Source: Deroplatys truncata (lineage: Eukaryota; Arthropoda; Insecta; Mantodea; Mantidae). Taken from it: a DNA stretch of 64,000 bases. This document shows positions 35,131 through 47,069 of the stretch, piece by piece (the first letter of the stretch is position 1; each line of letters begins with the position of its first letter). The stretch is taken from NCBI GenBank assembly GCA_030765065.1, contig CM060975.1, forward strand, positions 105,172,094 to 105,236,093. Direction: 5' to 3'. The notes beneath the pieces were generated by a model. That model made no database searches. It was not told where the DNA came from and saw only the letters and a program-made list of their open reading frames with translations. Position numbers and translations under genes: made by a program.

Positions 35131-35583
35131 CCCCTTCAGATTCTAGTTCTACCTTATCGCATACATATCGCAATTTACAACATTTTAAATGCAAGATGTG
35201 ATCGGTTTGATGTTTCCTCTGTTTCTTAGTTGCTAAATTATCATCATCTACGTATAATGCTTGAAATTAAATATCTGCGGTTTTTTGTTGATTTTTACAC
35301 AGCATTTTCTGTGGAGTAACAACGACAATTATGTTCTACTCGTGGCATACTCACCTAAACAAGCATGTTACTTTATTACTACAGCAATTTTACGTTATAG
35401 TATCCAGGCCTTATAAACCCTTTTCAGTATTTTAGCCATTTGAAATTAGGTGTCTTGTAGCGTATATCCGTCGGGAAGAATAGCATTTTACAATGACGAA
35501 AGTATTATCAAAATCGCTTGAATGGTTTCTGAAATTACTCTATAAACATAAACAAGTAGTTTTCTCTCCTTATATTAGCATTT
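35131..35583. other. Unassigned sequence
   Basis: Nothing recognised. Confidence 0.4.
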
Positions 35584-36980
35584 TTACTTTCTTTGCTACG
35601 TACTTACTGTAAACAGAGGAAATATTGTTACATACCGGGGTGAGGCCAAAAGGTTTGCAGCTAGATATTAAATTTTAGTTACCCCAGCATATACACTGGG
35701 AGGCATAGCTGCAGAGGCAGCAAGAGGGCCAGAATCTTAAACTACGCATTCCAGAGCAGGCGTGGGATAGTTATAACAAAACACACAGAATTTCACATTA
35801 ATCACATTACCTGTAATTTATTCAACATAAGCACGGTGCCCCTACATCACACACAAAAGACAAAAAGGAAGAAATTGAAGGGAGATGCTACACACACGAA
35901 ACCACATTCACACGATTCCATATACAACCTTTCAGACCCAACACTCGACCAAAAGTGCCGCTCAACACACAAAGAAGTAACGCTCACTTCCCCCAGTCTC
36001 TCCACCTCTGGCTAGGATCACCAACCAAAAGGTGGCGAGTCGCCACGCCAGACGAACTTCAAACCTAAAGCCGAAAGAATTACCCCAACAATACTGTCGC
36101 CAACGACGCAATAATGTGTCTAGCGTGACAATACACACACATACACGCCACAATATTGTATTCCAGTCAAAAATCTGGAGATTTCACCGGAAATATACGT
36201 TTTGAGGTACCCCGAACTCAAAAAAGCCTTTTTAGAAAAAGGTTGGCGCGCGCATGTGTGTGAATAGTGTAACTCAGTGAAAGTCGCTTAAGTGCAAAAC
36301 TTGGTATTTAAGTTCAGGACCGTTCTTTAAGTTCAGGATCTTCCAAGGATGCGACACGAATATTTGAAGAAAATCCCCCAACCCAAATTAACCTTTACAT
36401 AGAAAGGTTTTTGTTATTTTTTATTTTCTCAAAAAATGGTTTTAACGGTTGTGATTAAAATACCATATGTTTAAGCTATTTTCATGACAAATAAAATGCA
36501 TATCTCCAATTTTCTAGGAATAACTTCTTATGTCCTTTTTATTCTGAACCACTTTTGTATACTTAGCAAACCGTAAGAGACAGACAAAATCTTACACAAA
36601 AAATGTATATCTCGACAAAGCACACAATTTATGACAAGAACAATATTTGTGGCATTAATTATTTCCAAAATATTATTTGTTACTGGTATGAATTTTCAGA
36701 TACTTTATGTTTTTCTCAATTGAAAATCACTATTATTATTTCTTTTTTTCTTTTACGTGTTCATACAAAGAGAACATAATTTTAAAGTCATTATATAGCG
36801 AGCAGTGAAAAGATTTGACTATCGCTTTAGCTTATTTTATTCTTCTTATACATACAACGAAATAAGTAAATGGAGGTTAATATGTATTAACAAGAAGTAG
36901 ATAGCAGAATAAGCCTTTTTAAGACTAGTTTGTAGAAGAATGAGTAGAGTAGGTTATGTGAGTGCAACACATCAAACTTT
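35584..36980 (-). repeat. R repeat, diverged copy split by an inserted LTR
   Basis: Reverse-oriented copy starting TTACTTTCTTTGCTACG, interrupted at 35,626-36,152 and resuming with TGTATTCCAGTC exactly where the family consensus continues (GTATTGCATTCCACCC in other copies). It ends with GTGAGTGCAACACATCA. Confidence 0.85.
35626..36152 (-). mobile_element. Solo LTR, 527 bp, with 4-bp target duplication
   Basis: Begins TGTTACATACCGG and ends CACGCCACA, so both strands read TGT...ACA. ATAT flanks it at 35,622-35,625 and 36,153-36,156, and removal of one copy restores the R repeat. The minus strand carries AATAAA (GTTGAATAAATTACAGG) at a plausible distance from the 3' end, so that orientation is preferred. 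Four-base duplications are common for Gypsy-type retrotransposons. No internal retroelement sequence is present, as expected after LTR-LTR recombination. Confidence 0.75.
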
Positions 36981-37086
36981 TAGTGTGGAATAGAAAGGAG
37001 GAAGACAGAAGAGGAGATCCTGGATTGGTTAAAATTAATCATATAACTAGTATATTACTTATCTCACCGTACACATGAAATGAAAG

Positions 37087-37332
37087 TCGTCCTCTGTGGT
37101 GTAGTGGTTACCATGCTAGCCTCAGTACCCGAGGTCGCGGGTTCAAACCCAGAGGGCGATGGGAAGGGAAGTAAAGCCGGTGATCCCGTGCAGTAGATTT
37201 ACGGCACGTAAAAGAACCTTAAGCCTGATATAGAGGCCTCTGAGCAAAATTTCCGGTCTTTCACGCCCAATATAGAATGGGACGCTATGGATCACAGCAG
37301 TTAAAGAGCGTCCATAAATAAAACTCAATTTA
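37087..37332 (+). repeat. SINE family A copy with internal deletion
   Basis: Head TCGTCCTCTGTGGTGTAGTG, B box GGGTTCAAACCCAGAGGG, and a jump from GGGCGATGGG to AAGGGAAGTAAAGCC. Imperfect duplications CATGAAATGAAAG (37,074-37,086) and CATGAAACGAAG (37,343-37,354) flank it. Confidence 0.88.
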
Positions 37333-37399
37333 ATTTTGTACCCATGAAACGAAGCTTTAGTTATGTAAACTATAAACACAGCCATTGGTGTAAGTTCCG

Positions 37400-38640
37400 T
37401 GTAGAGTTGCTAGTCTCCCATCGGACGCCTCCCCCGGATAGGGGAACGCTTACCAGATATGGCGAGTACCGGGGAAATGCAAATACTCAGGGCAGACCAA
37501 AACTAGCATCTACTGTCTTGTAGAGAAATATTCGATTATCAATGGCTAAAGGAAGAAAACCTTTATTAAAAATCAGGTTGGGGGTTGAAAACCCAAGGAC
37601 TTACAGGCGAATAAACTTAAGAACATTCGATAAAGGCTACGGAAACGGATGATGACAATTGGAACATGGAACGTACAAGGAATACGTAATAAATTTAAAG
37701 AGAGCTGTAAAGAATTAGAGATTAGAAACCAAGATATTATGATATCCGAAATGAAAGAAAAGAAATGCCCTTTCATGCATTTCTATAGTGGAGTGCCTAA
37801 AAATCAAAGAGCCAAACGTGGAGTATATATATTAATAAAAAATAAATTTAGAAAATATGTTACAGATTGGAAGCATATTAATAAAATTTTGATAAGAATT
37901 AAGACAAACTTATATGGACATAAACTTACAATATTAGTAGTTTACATAGTTAGCAATGACAAGAATAATGCTAAAAAGGATGAATTTTACAATAAACTAA
38001 ATGGAGTAACAGAAGAAGTTGGAAACGGAAGGGAGATTATTATTTATTATTATTATTTATTATTATTATTGTTATTATTGCAAGAGATTTTAATATTAGA
38101 ACAGGGAAGGAAAAATAATATTAAATGGATATTATCAGCATAGGGATATCCATAAATTTAAAAGATAGCCAGGATACACTTTAATAAAAAACTAAAACTA
38201 CAACTTTTAAAACAATAGTTAGAAGTATTATAACCTATGACTCCGAAGTGTGGACTCTACACTATCAGTTAAAAACAAAATTATTGGTAACAGAAATGGA
38301 TTATTGGAGGAGATCTGCTAGGATATCTAAACGAGAAAAAAATAGAAAGAGATTGTAAAAGCAAATATGAATGTTAGTAATTCAATTTTAGATTTCATTC
38401 AACAGAAAGAATTAGAATGATACGAGCATGCTAAAACAATGGAAGATGAAGATTACCCAAAGGAATAATGGAGTGGACGCCACCAGGAAGGAGGAGGAAA
38501 GGAAGAGCGCATAGCACGTGGATTCAAGGAATTATAGGGACAATGATGGATTGGAAATTGAGGAAGGTTTGTGGCCCAATAAGCAAGAATGGAGAAAAGT
38601 GATAAAAGCTGTTAAAAACTGTAGTCTTGGGTGTCGGAAA
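37400..38640 (+). pseudogene. Non-LTR retrotransposon, internally deleted: endonuclease plus reverse transcriptase tail
   Basis: A leader from about 37,400 precedes a frame starting MMTIGTWNVQGIRNK at 37,649. That is the N-terminus of the AP-type endonuclease (metal-binding Asn in TWNVQG, Glu in MISEMKEK). Homology continues through NQRAKRGVYILIKNKF and TILVVYIVSND to NKLNGVTEEVGNGREI near 38,035. There an ATT-rich microsatellite (38,038-38,080) replaces the rest of the endonuclease and the polymerase. From about 38,205 the reverse transcriptase C-terminus reappears: SIITYDSEVWTLHYQLKTKL, then VTEMDYWRRSARISKREK and, in decayed frames, the region ending KQEWRKVIKAV. The element would normally be several kb long. 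The middle, including the catalytic polymerase domain, is gone. Confidence 0.8.
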
Positions 38641-39261
38641 AGTGATTGTAAAATCGGATATATATAGTTGTAAGTCGCGTTTTGATGTGTTTATCAGGAA
38701 AATGAATAACATTTTAAATAAAAGAATTTTCTACACTTCGCAGGAATGAAATACAATATGGGTATGGTGAGATAACAATCGATACTGAACTGAGACTAGC
38801 GATTTGTTCAACGAATATAAATTTTAAATGAAACGCAGTATACATGTTAACACATTAACAACTAGGGAAAAGATTCATTTGAAGGTTAGTGGAAAACCTA
38901 CTTTTTGGTGTTTAATAATTGTGGAAAAGCCTTTGGGAACCCTTAATGGCATTTTTAACTACGATTTCTCGCTTAGGTATGCATCAACTGCAGGCTGCTG
39001 ATAGTTTCAGAACTTGGGATGTGGAGTTAGCTGGAAGTGGGGAAGAGAGAAGTAAATTCCAAACATTCTACCTGCCTAGTGGGTAAAGCGTAGTACAGAG
39101 CACGCGAGATTGATGGATGTGCGGGTTGTCTACTCTCAGGCGTACCGCCACTCTAAAAACACCAGCTTCAACAAAATGTTAGCACGTTATAAAGCGCATC
39201 TCGCACTGCGATTCTTATATTGTTCTGTGCACGATATAAAACATGCACTTACTTCTCTCGC
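38641..39261. other. Unassigned sequence
   Basis: Probably includes the 3' end of the non-LTR element; nothing else recognised. Confidence 0.4.
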
Positions 39262-40530
39262 ATATACAGGATGGTCCATTTAAGTTGAGGCTGTACGATA
39301 TCTCCAAAACTAAACGTTGTAGAAAGAAATGTCTTGAATAAAAGTTGCTTGATATTATGGGGGAAAGTAAATGCCATTAGTCGTGTTTTGTTTGAATATG
39401 GGTCGTGTTTTGTCATTTTAGGGTCAATTTAATTTGACCCTAATTATAGCTTCCCATTTAAAAAAAATCTGATGTGTTACACTCACATGACTTTCTCTAC
39501 TCTTGTACAAACTATTTTTACAAACGCTTATTCTCCATCTACTTCATGTTAATCGAGATAAACATTTGCAGACTCTACCTTATTGCTAATTTTCTTGTAG
39601 ATGTAAGGGGAATGTATATTTACAAGGGCAATATAGAAATACAGTAGTCTTTAAGCACATACATATCTCTTAATAGCTGGTTGCTAGGTGCAGCACCATT
39701 CCCTTTGCCACAGATTAATACTCTTTGCATATCCAAGACAAAAAAATGAGTAACGAACTCCCATTTGAGAAAATAAGTATTGAAAAAGTTAAGGGAATAA
39801 CAAGCAATATCTCGAAAATGGTTCACTCAACAAAAAAAATGAATATGACATACATTGTGTATTTTAACGCAATCTACATTTTTTGTGCAGTAAAATTTTG
39901 TCTATCTCTTATGGTTTACCAGTTATGCAAAAGTCGTTCACAATGAAGAATACTTTTGGAGACATTCTCACAAAATTCAAGATATACATTTTATTTGTCA
40001 TGAAAATATCTTAAACATATAATATTTTAATCAAAGTCGTTAGAGCCATTATTGAGTAAATTAAAATTTTCGAAAGATCTTCCATGTAAAGGGTAATCTG
40101 GGGTGGGGGAAATTCTTGAAAACCTTCGTGTCGCATCTCTAGAAGACACTGAACCTAAATACCAAGTTTGGTGTTTATTCGACTGTTCGTTTCTGAGTTA
40201 TGCTGTTCACAGAGACACACACACACGGACATGTTTCCAAAAATGCTTTTTTTGGATTCAGGGGGTCTCAAAACATGTATTTCCGGTGAAATCTCGGTAT
40301 CGAATTTTTGGGTGAAATACAATACTTCCCCTATTTACTATACGTAGTAGAGAAAGTAATAATAAGTTGACCCTAAAATGACTAGCATAACGTCCTCCAA
40401 ACAAAACGCGACAAATGCATTTACTTACCCCCCATAATATAAAGCAACTTTTATTAAAGACATTTCTTTTTACAATGCTTAGTTTTGGAGATATTGTACA
40501 ATCTCGACTTAAATGGTCCATCTTGTATAT
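39262..40530. mobile_element. Fold-back element with about 170-bp inverted arms, containing a nested R copy
   Basis: The left arm (39,262 to about 39,433) starts ATATACAGGATGGTCCATTT. The right arm (about 40,368-40,530) is its imperfect reverse complement, ending AAATGGTCCATCTTGTATAT. Internal matches include TATCTCCAAAACTAA and TAATATCAAGCAACTTTTAT-like words. The R copy at 39,465-40,359 lies in the loop and was inserted later. ACAGGATGGTCCATT-like ends with TA-rich flanks suggest a Tc1/mariner-related MITE, but no transposase is present. Confidence 0.7.
39465..40359 (+). repeat. R repeat, full-length copy nested in a fold-back element
   Basis: Complete copy from AAATCTGATGTGTTACACTC to TACGTAGTAGAGAAAGTAA, close to the copies at 17,310 and 47,070. 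Confidence 0.9.
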
Positions 40531-40970
40531 TAAAAGAAAGGTAAGCATGTTCTAAATTTAACGAGTGAGAAAACGAGGTATTCCTACCTATCGCTCAATG
40601 GCATTTACAATTCAACATTTACATACCTACGCATAGCTAGTGTGAAAGTAAAATTGATATAGTTGTATAGATTAATCCGATGCCTAATACAGTTAACCAG
40701 AAGCCCAAAAGTATTTTTCGACGATAGTGTTGTTTTATCCATTTCCCGCTCTGCTATCATGCGTGGAAAGTTGAAATTTCTGCACTCCGTGAGTTTTGTA
40801 TTCTTATCGCAAAAGTTAATAAAATGTATTTAATCCTCCAATTATTTGGTAAGTATATTTTTGCAGACATGTGACATAATCATATTTGATAGTCGAATTT
40901 TACCATTTTAATCTTACGGTCTTCTGAGGTGTATGACGTATGACCAGAAGCAGAGCGAGACTTAGTACCT
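40531..40970. other. Unassigned sequence
   Basis: Nothing recognised. Confidence 0.4.
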
Positions 40971-41480
40971 CCACCTAAGATCTTTTGTGCCTAGGCCCCT
41001 AACGGGGCGATAGGAGACAGAGGGAGGCCGGATCAGGAGGTACGACAGAGCAGAGGGCAGGGTCCCTATATTTTCCATGTTGCAACTCCCAGGTGGTAGC
41101 TGGTAAAACCGGCTCCCCTCCCCCCGCAGGCTTGTACAACCCACTGGGGGGCCCGGGACTCGGAGACCGCTTCGATTCCGGGGGACGAAGTGGCACAGAG
41201 AGCATCCTTTTCCCCTACCATGCAACGCCGAGACTCCCGCCGACACTTGCAACCCTGAAACAACCAAGCAAATGAAAGGTGAAGTGAAATGAGAAAGGAG
41301 GTGAAATGGAGGGACAAGAAATTCGAGGGATGTGTTAACTGTCCCAGCATTCGCCTAGCGACCCAAGGAAATCCCCGAAAACGCCCATGGGTCAAGCAGG
41401 TCGGCCGCGGGAATCGAACACACGACCTCCCGAATGCGCTACGCGCTACCGCCTACGCCAACTCGCTCGGCTTTGGAGTG
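40971..41480 (-). repeat. SINE family B, long copy (about 500 bp)
   Basis: Reverse copy. On + it starts CCTAAGATCTTTTGTGCC and ends with the head at ACGCCAACTCGCTCGGC. The B box on + is GCGGGAATCGAACACACG. The overlapping open frames of 60-109 codons come from its GC-rich body. Confidence 0.8.
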
Positions 41481-41906
41481 TAAAGTAGACCGCCTCCGTC
41501 TGGTATAGCCAACAGGTGGACCATGGATAACGCAAAATGGTCTACCTATATGTGGAGATGAATCTTGCAAATATAAACTCTGGAGTAATAGTACCACAAT
41601 CGGATCTCCGGGTTGGGATATGTACAAGAAACACTTCTCAGCTGTCCAACCTTTTAAAGATCCTTCAATGAAATGCCGGTGGGTTATTCCAAGGAAAGAA
41701 AGATTAATTGTCTACTGCTAATGGCTTTGGTGTCAAATGCAAAACATTAGAAAACAACAACACTTCCCTTTATTTGTTAACATTTACATACGATTTAATT
41801 CATGCAGCATTTCAATATAACTCTTTCAACGCAGGCAGCCATGTCGCATTCAGTTGTTCATTTGTTCAACACTACCAGGCGTGACTAATCATCACCAGTT
41901 GCAGAG
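41481..41906. other. Unassigned sequence
   Basis: Nothing recognised. Confidence 0.4.
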
Positions 41907-42188
41907 TCGTCCTCCGTGGTGTAGTGGTTACTATGCTAGCCTCTAATTCCCAAGGTCGCGGGTTCAAACCGGGCGGAGGGTGATGGATTATTTTCGGGCG
42001 TAAAAATCCTTAGCTTGGCTTCCTTCGGAAGGGAAGTAAAGCCAGTGGCCCCGTGTCGTAGAATTACGGCACGTAAAAGAGCGTCTGAGCAAAATTACCG
42101 GTCTTTCACGCCCAATATAGAATGAGAGCTAAAAAACCACAGCAGTTAAAGTATGTCCATAATTTAAAAAAAAAAAAAAAAAAAAAAA
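41907..42188 (+). repeat. SINE family A copy with poly(A) tail
   Basis: Head TCGTCCTCCGTGGTGTAGTG and the usual body, ending in an A run at 42,166-42,188. Near-perfect duplications GTTGCAGAG (41,898-41,906) and GCTGCAGAG (42,189-42,197) flank it, consistent with LINE-mediated insertion. Confidence 0.92.
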
Positions 42189-42197
42189 GCTGCAGAG

Positions 42198-42899
42198 GCT
42201 AGCGCGAATGACCTGTATACTGCTTTCAAAAGCTGACAGTATTAATTTTATTTTCACGTAGGCATTTTTATTATTCTCTACCGTCGAAAAAATAGTACGT
42301 AATACATGTGTATTAAGTGCTTTGCAGAAACTCGGGAGTGAAAACACGAGTCGGGCAGATGCACTTACCGTACGTGTATCATGATATACTATTATGGCAA
42401 TGCAAGTTGCCTTTAAGGTACGTTCTCTCGCAATAATTATTAACACCTTCAAGGTTCCCACAACTTAGTCGTAGTGAGTGAACCGAAAGCTGAAGATGCA
42501 TAGTTCGGGGCCCAGCCGTGGCACTGATTTTTTCAGTGTGTAAGCATAGGAAATAGCAACGCCGATGCTAGGCACTGAGATGTTAATTGTTCTACACCTG
42601 CAGATACTCTCCTCTTCTCTGCTACACATGGACTCGTCTTGTGACAATGGTAGTAAAACGGGTACATTTAAGATTTACGGAGTGCACTTCTAAAGTTTTT
42701 AACGAGCTATTCCGAAAAATTGCACTGCAGAAGTCACTGGTCGACTTGGGACTCTGGGATACTAATTTTTATTTACAGATTATAAATTAATTACATCAGA
42801 TTTGTCTAAAATATAATTTTAAAATTTCAGCAGAAAATGCTAATGGCATTCAGAGGAAAACAACAAAATAAATTCAAAATTAGTGATATTAAATAAAAT
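42198..42899. other. Unassigned sequence
   Basis: Nothing recognised. Confidence 0.4.
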
Positions 42900-43155
42900 A
42901 ATTGAACAAGAATTAATTTCAACCACCTTATCTGCGATATTTCGAGTACGATAAAGATATAATGAACAAAACAGCAACATTTCAGGTATCTGCGGAACGA
43001 TTACTGGTAAACAAAACAACTACAAAAGAAATGCAATTGAAATTTTATAAAACACTAACTGTTCCACTGCTACACAATGGATCAGAGGCCTGGATAACAA
43101 GGAAGAAAATTCGAATACCGGTCACAGAAATGAAATTTCTTAGATCAGTTTAAAG
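42900..43155 (+). pseudogene. Non-LTR reverse transcriptase tail fragment
   Basis: From 42,962 a 63-codon frame contains KEMQLKFYKTLTVPLLHNGS followed by EAWITRKK and TEMKFLRSV. This is the region just after the polymerase core in many insect non-LTR elements (LKFYK..VP.L..GSE.W ... EMKFLRSV). It is the same part of the protein as that split by the Polinton near 52.7/63.5 kb, but from a different copy. Confidence 0.7.
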
Positions 43156-45853
43156 GGTGTGAACCAGAAATTAGAGTAATTTTTCCTTCACGTTGTAGCC
43201 ACAGCATGGCTGCTCGCGCGCCGGCCGCCGCAGCTCGGACTCCCGCCGAAACAGTTATAAATCCCCGCAACCGTCTCACGTTTTAAAAGTTACAATTAAA
43301 ATGACAATAAGCGCATACCTTATCATAAGATATGTTGGGAATGTTGTCCTCTGCACGCATATTTCTGGTTTCCTCTTAGGAAATTTTCATTTACATGAGA
43401 ATTCAACTTCCGAAATTGTGTGAATTTCTCGCCTGATGTTTTCTTTTCGTTCTTACAATGTACGGGTAAGTGCACTGCGATTACTGGCAATGCCAAAGTT
43501 TTAGATCTGAATACAGCTCGGTCCATAACAAGAGTGTCATTTTAGAAACTCCACCGACAATTTTGAATACTAATGTGTCGGGTGTGCAATTTCTAAACTA
43601 CACAAAGTATTTTCAATGAATAAGCAGCGATTGGCAGGTGAAGGGACAATGCATCCCCCGTGAGGATGAATTGGAAAGCCTGGCATTATTTAGCCGCTAA
43701 ATTTTAGCGAGTCGTAGAAGGGAGGAATCTGAAAGCAAGAATTGGTGGGCAGCATGGCAGCCGAGGATGTGTTGCCGGAGAATATAAAAGTAGAAAATAT
43801 TCGAAAATTGTCAAACGGTTTGTAAAGAATCGGTCTACATTGTCAACAGAAAAACCATTAGTAGTGGAGAAGTTATATCGAAACATTTATGTTATACTTG
43901 TATCATCGACCATGTTTCGTTTTTGTGAAACTTTTTACTCAAAAAAAATTAATTATTTTGTTCTAGAACCCCGACAACAGGTTCCACATGACCATTTAAA
44001 TGCCTCTGCAAAATTATATCTGTCATGCCCTGTCACATTTCTTCTATTCGTCTTCACTCCTTTAAAGATGCAGAATGACACACAGGATGCAGCTTTATAC
44101 TATAGTATAAGATTGTATATGTTTTCAGATAAAAATAAAATAGCTATATTACTTTCCTTTTCTTCGATTTAAAATATTTGAACATTTTAAAACCTTATAA
44201 TTCATCACAGTTTAAGATTAAAATATTTTTATGTTAAAGTGAAAAAAAATATCTAACTTATTACCGGAAATTCCTGAACTTATTATTAGCAGACACACAG
44301 ATAATAATCCACACATTGATTTCTAAAATAGCATCGTAGGCTGAAATGTATAACCCATTCCCAAATAAGATATTTGAAAAAAAAGAGCGTTAATACTAAA
44401 AATCTGAAAATTCGTAGTTTTTATTTCAATCGTAAACAACCACCAAATCTTTAACAATTTATTGGAATATTTAATGTTTTGTATTTTAAAAAATAAAAAG
44501 AGCTAATTAAATCACGAAATTAGGAAATGTGATACACACAATAAACTATGGAAATAAAATCTACTTGCGTTTTCTGATCAATACCTGGTGCATAAAGCTG
44601 TTACAATTACATCAACATCTTAGTGTAAGACTCTGAAATGTAAAATTCTAATGAAACTCTTCTTAACACTTTTATTTACAAAAAAGTATCTAACAATGGG
44701 CTATGCGTTTTATTAACCCTGAAATCCTCCGTAATAAAGAGCTTTAAAGCTCTATAACGTATGTCCAATACCCGCACATTCTCTACCCTTAAGAATTTCA
44801 TAGCGCTTCTACAGGTATTCACACATATAAAATATAATTTTTCCTACCAATTTATATTAATTATGAAAAATATCTGTAGTTATGGTTTGAATTACGTAAC
44901 ACTTTTTATATGCAGGAGGCTCAGACAAAAATCAAATATTTATAAAATAAATTGAGATTATGAGAAAAAAACAATAACTTTTGAAAATATAAATCTAACC
45001 TCGTCAGCCTAATCAGTAAACCATAATTGCATTTTTAACAATTTTAAGGAGAAACAAAAACATTTTAAGATTTATTTGTGTCATAAGGTTATCACATCTA
45101 ATTGTTTAGTATTTACTGTTTGAGAAAACTGGGTTGGATTGTTGACAAACTCTTGACAAATCTACTAATAAATTAAGATGTTAATACAAATAGATCTAAA
45201 AGCGTTTATTAAAAAATTTCACAAGATAAAATGATCTTGAATTTTTTTTTCCTCAGTAGTCGAGCTTAATAAAAAAAAAAGTGGAGTTGCGAGGTTTGCT
45301 GACTAGGCTGTTCATATAACTTTGCCAACGAAGCTTTCGGAAATGGCTATTGTTAAAAATTATTTGGTATAAAGCGTATAATCACATAAAATTATATTTT
45401 TTGCAGTAGTTATTTTAGGTTGTAGTTTTAGAGCTGTACAAAATGGGCTTAACAGGCTTTATACGGAAAATTCAAGAGACTAGTTTTATTTATAGTACCA
45501 TTAACTCAAAAAATTTAGAGCCAGTTTTCGGTAAACAAAATAGAAAGTCAGAATAAGGAAAATCATCTGAACATAGCCAAATTGTACATTTAAACGCCAC
45601 CCCTCACCTAAGAGACATTTATTTTTCATTTTAAGTGCACAAAATATTATTTTTCGGTAATACAGTGATAATTATTGTTGAATTGAAGGCAATATTTTCC
45701 TCGAATCTAGATGAGGGATTATATAGCAGCCTGAGCAAGCAAAGGCTGCAGACCGCAGTCATTAAAAGTTGAAATGACTATCTTTTTTGTTACGTCCTTT
45801 AACCGCCTACATAATATCATCTTCTGAGGATATGAGCAAATTTGCCCCAACAG

Positions 45854-45854
<1 letters not shown>
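43156..45854. other. Unassigned AT-rich sequence
   Basis: A small GC-rich patch lies at 43,208-43,270 (GCTCGCGCGCCGGCCGCCG); the rest is AT-rich without a recognised gene. The 110-codon frame at 43,840-44,172 shows no domain. Confidence 0.45.

Positions 45855-45890
<36 letters not shown>
45855..45890. repeat. (AAT)n microsatellite
   Basis: About 12 AAT/ATA trinucleotides. Confidence 0.95.
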
Positions 45891-45891
<1 letters not shown>

Positions 45892-46315
45892 GTAAACGTA
45901 CCTACTAAATTTCTCAGTTTATTTCTCCTGTATTATTTTATAAAAAACATTGCTGTAGGCCAACGATTGTGCTTTTGCTTACAAAACAATGTCCAAATGA
46001 ACAGAAAACAGCCAGTCAGTAACTATTACTCTGCTTCCAGTTATTTTCATTGCTCTTAGCTGTGTTCGCGTAAGACATTTCATTTAGTAAAATGTTTGTA
46101 AAATTTATATTGTCTGTTGCTGTCTCATACTTTGCTTATTTTCATAATTCTTACACACACCCCAAAACACGTCCCCGTTTCCTTAGCCTTCATCTCCAAA
46201 TTTGACTCATTATGTATAAACACAACCGCATCCACTTATGCGAATATTAGCACCTGCCGGCGCTAAAAATTAACACCCGATGAAAAAAAATATACCTATA
46301 AACAGATAACTAACA
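45891..46315. other. Unassigned sequence
   Basis: Nothing recognised. Confidence 0.4.
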
Positions 46316-47060
46316 GTTTTTTTGGGGGGAGGGGTGTATTGCATTTCACCCAAAAATTCCATATCAAGATTTCACCAGAAATACAAGTTTTGAGGCCTCT
46401 AAATAAAGAAAACATTTCTTTATTTAGAGGCGTGTGTCTTTGAGCAATATAACTCAAAAACGAAAAAAAAAAATACCAAACTTGGTATTTAAGTTCAGTA
46501 TCTTCCAAAGATGCAACATGGAGATTTTCAATAAACTTCCCCCACCCCAAACTGCCCTTTATGTGGAAAAATTGTCTATGTTTCAATTTTTTCAAAAACA
46601 GCTCTAACGATTTGAATTAAAATACAACATATATATAAGATATTTACATAACAAATAAAAGTTTTATCTTGATTTTCTCGGAAACAACATGTAGAATCCT
46701 CTTCAATGGAAGGAATTTTGTATAATTTCGTGCAACGGGTAAGAGATAGACAAAAGCGTACTACATAAAAATGTAGATAGCTTTATGTCGTTTTTGCGGC
46801 CTGGGCCATTTCCTAGACATTCGTTATCATTGACTTCAATTGTTCAATACTTTGTCATTTTAAGTGCTATCGCTATTCAATTTCTCGCGATATCATGCAA
46901 TGAATGTCAAGGGCAGCATATAGCGACTGGCTTTTAAACACCTATCGATTGGACTTCCTGTATTCCTCTCGTACCATAGGGCGGTAATGTTTAATTAAAC
47001 ATATTTTTGCAAACGTTTATACAGACAAAAAATAAGCTTTTTAAGAATAGTTTGTAGAAG
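46316..47060 (-). repeat. R repeat, diverged copy truncated at both ends
   Basis: Core and interior are colinear with the family (ATTTCACCCAAAAATTCC to AAGAATAGTTTGTAGAAG). The ACTTTCTCTACTACG end is missing on the left, and the other terminus is lost where the next R copy begins 10 bp later. Confidence 0.75.
46395..46431. repeat. Perfect 17-bp hairpin inside an R copy
   Basis: GCCTCTAAATAAAGAAA, a 3-base loop (ACA), then TTTCTTTATTTAGAGGC. Other R copies have a shorter, different hairpin at the same place (TCCAAAAA ... TTTTTGGA). Confidence 0.9.
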
Positions 47061-47069
47061 CTATATAAA

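Noticed and set aside
34850-35194. 114-codon frame on the minus strand, and similar frames at 40,962-41,395
   Set aside because: Both fall in long SINE B copies and run antisense or out of frame relative to each other.
43208-43270. CpG-island-like promoter
   Set aside because: The GC-rich patch is only about 60 bp with no gene, exon or TATA-like context next to it.
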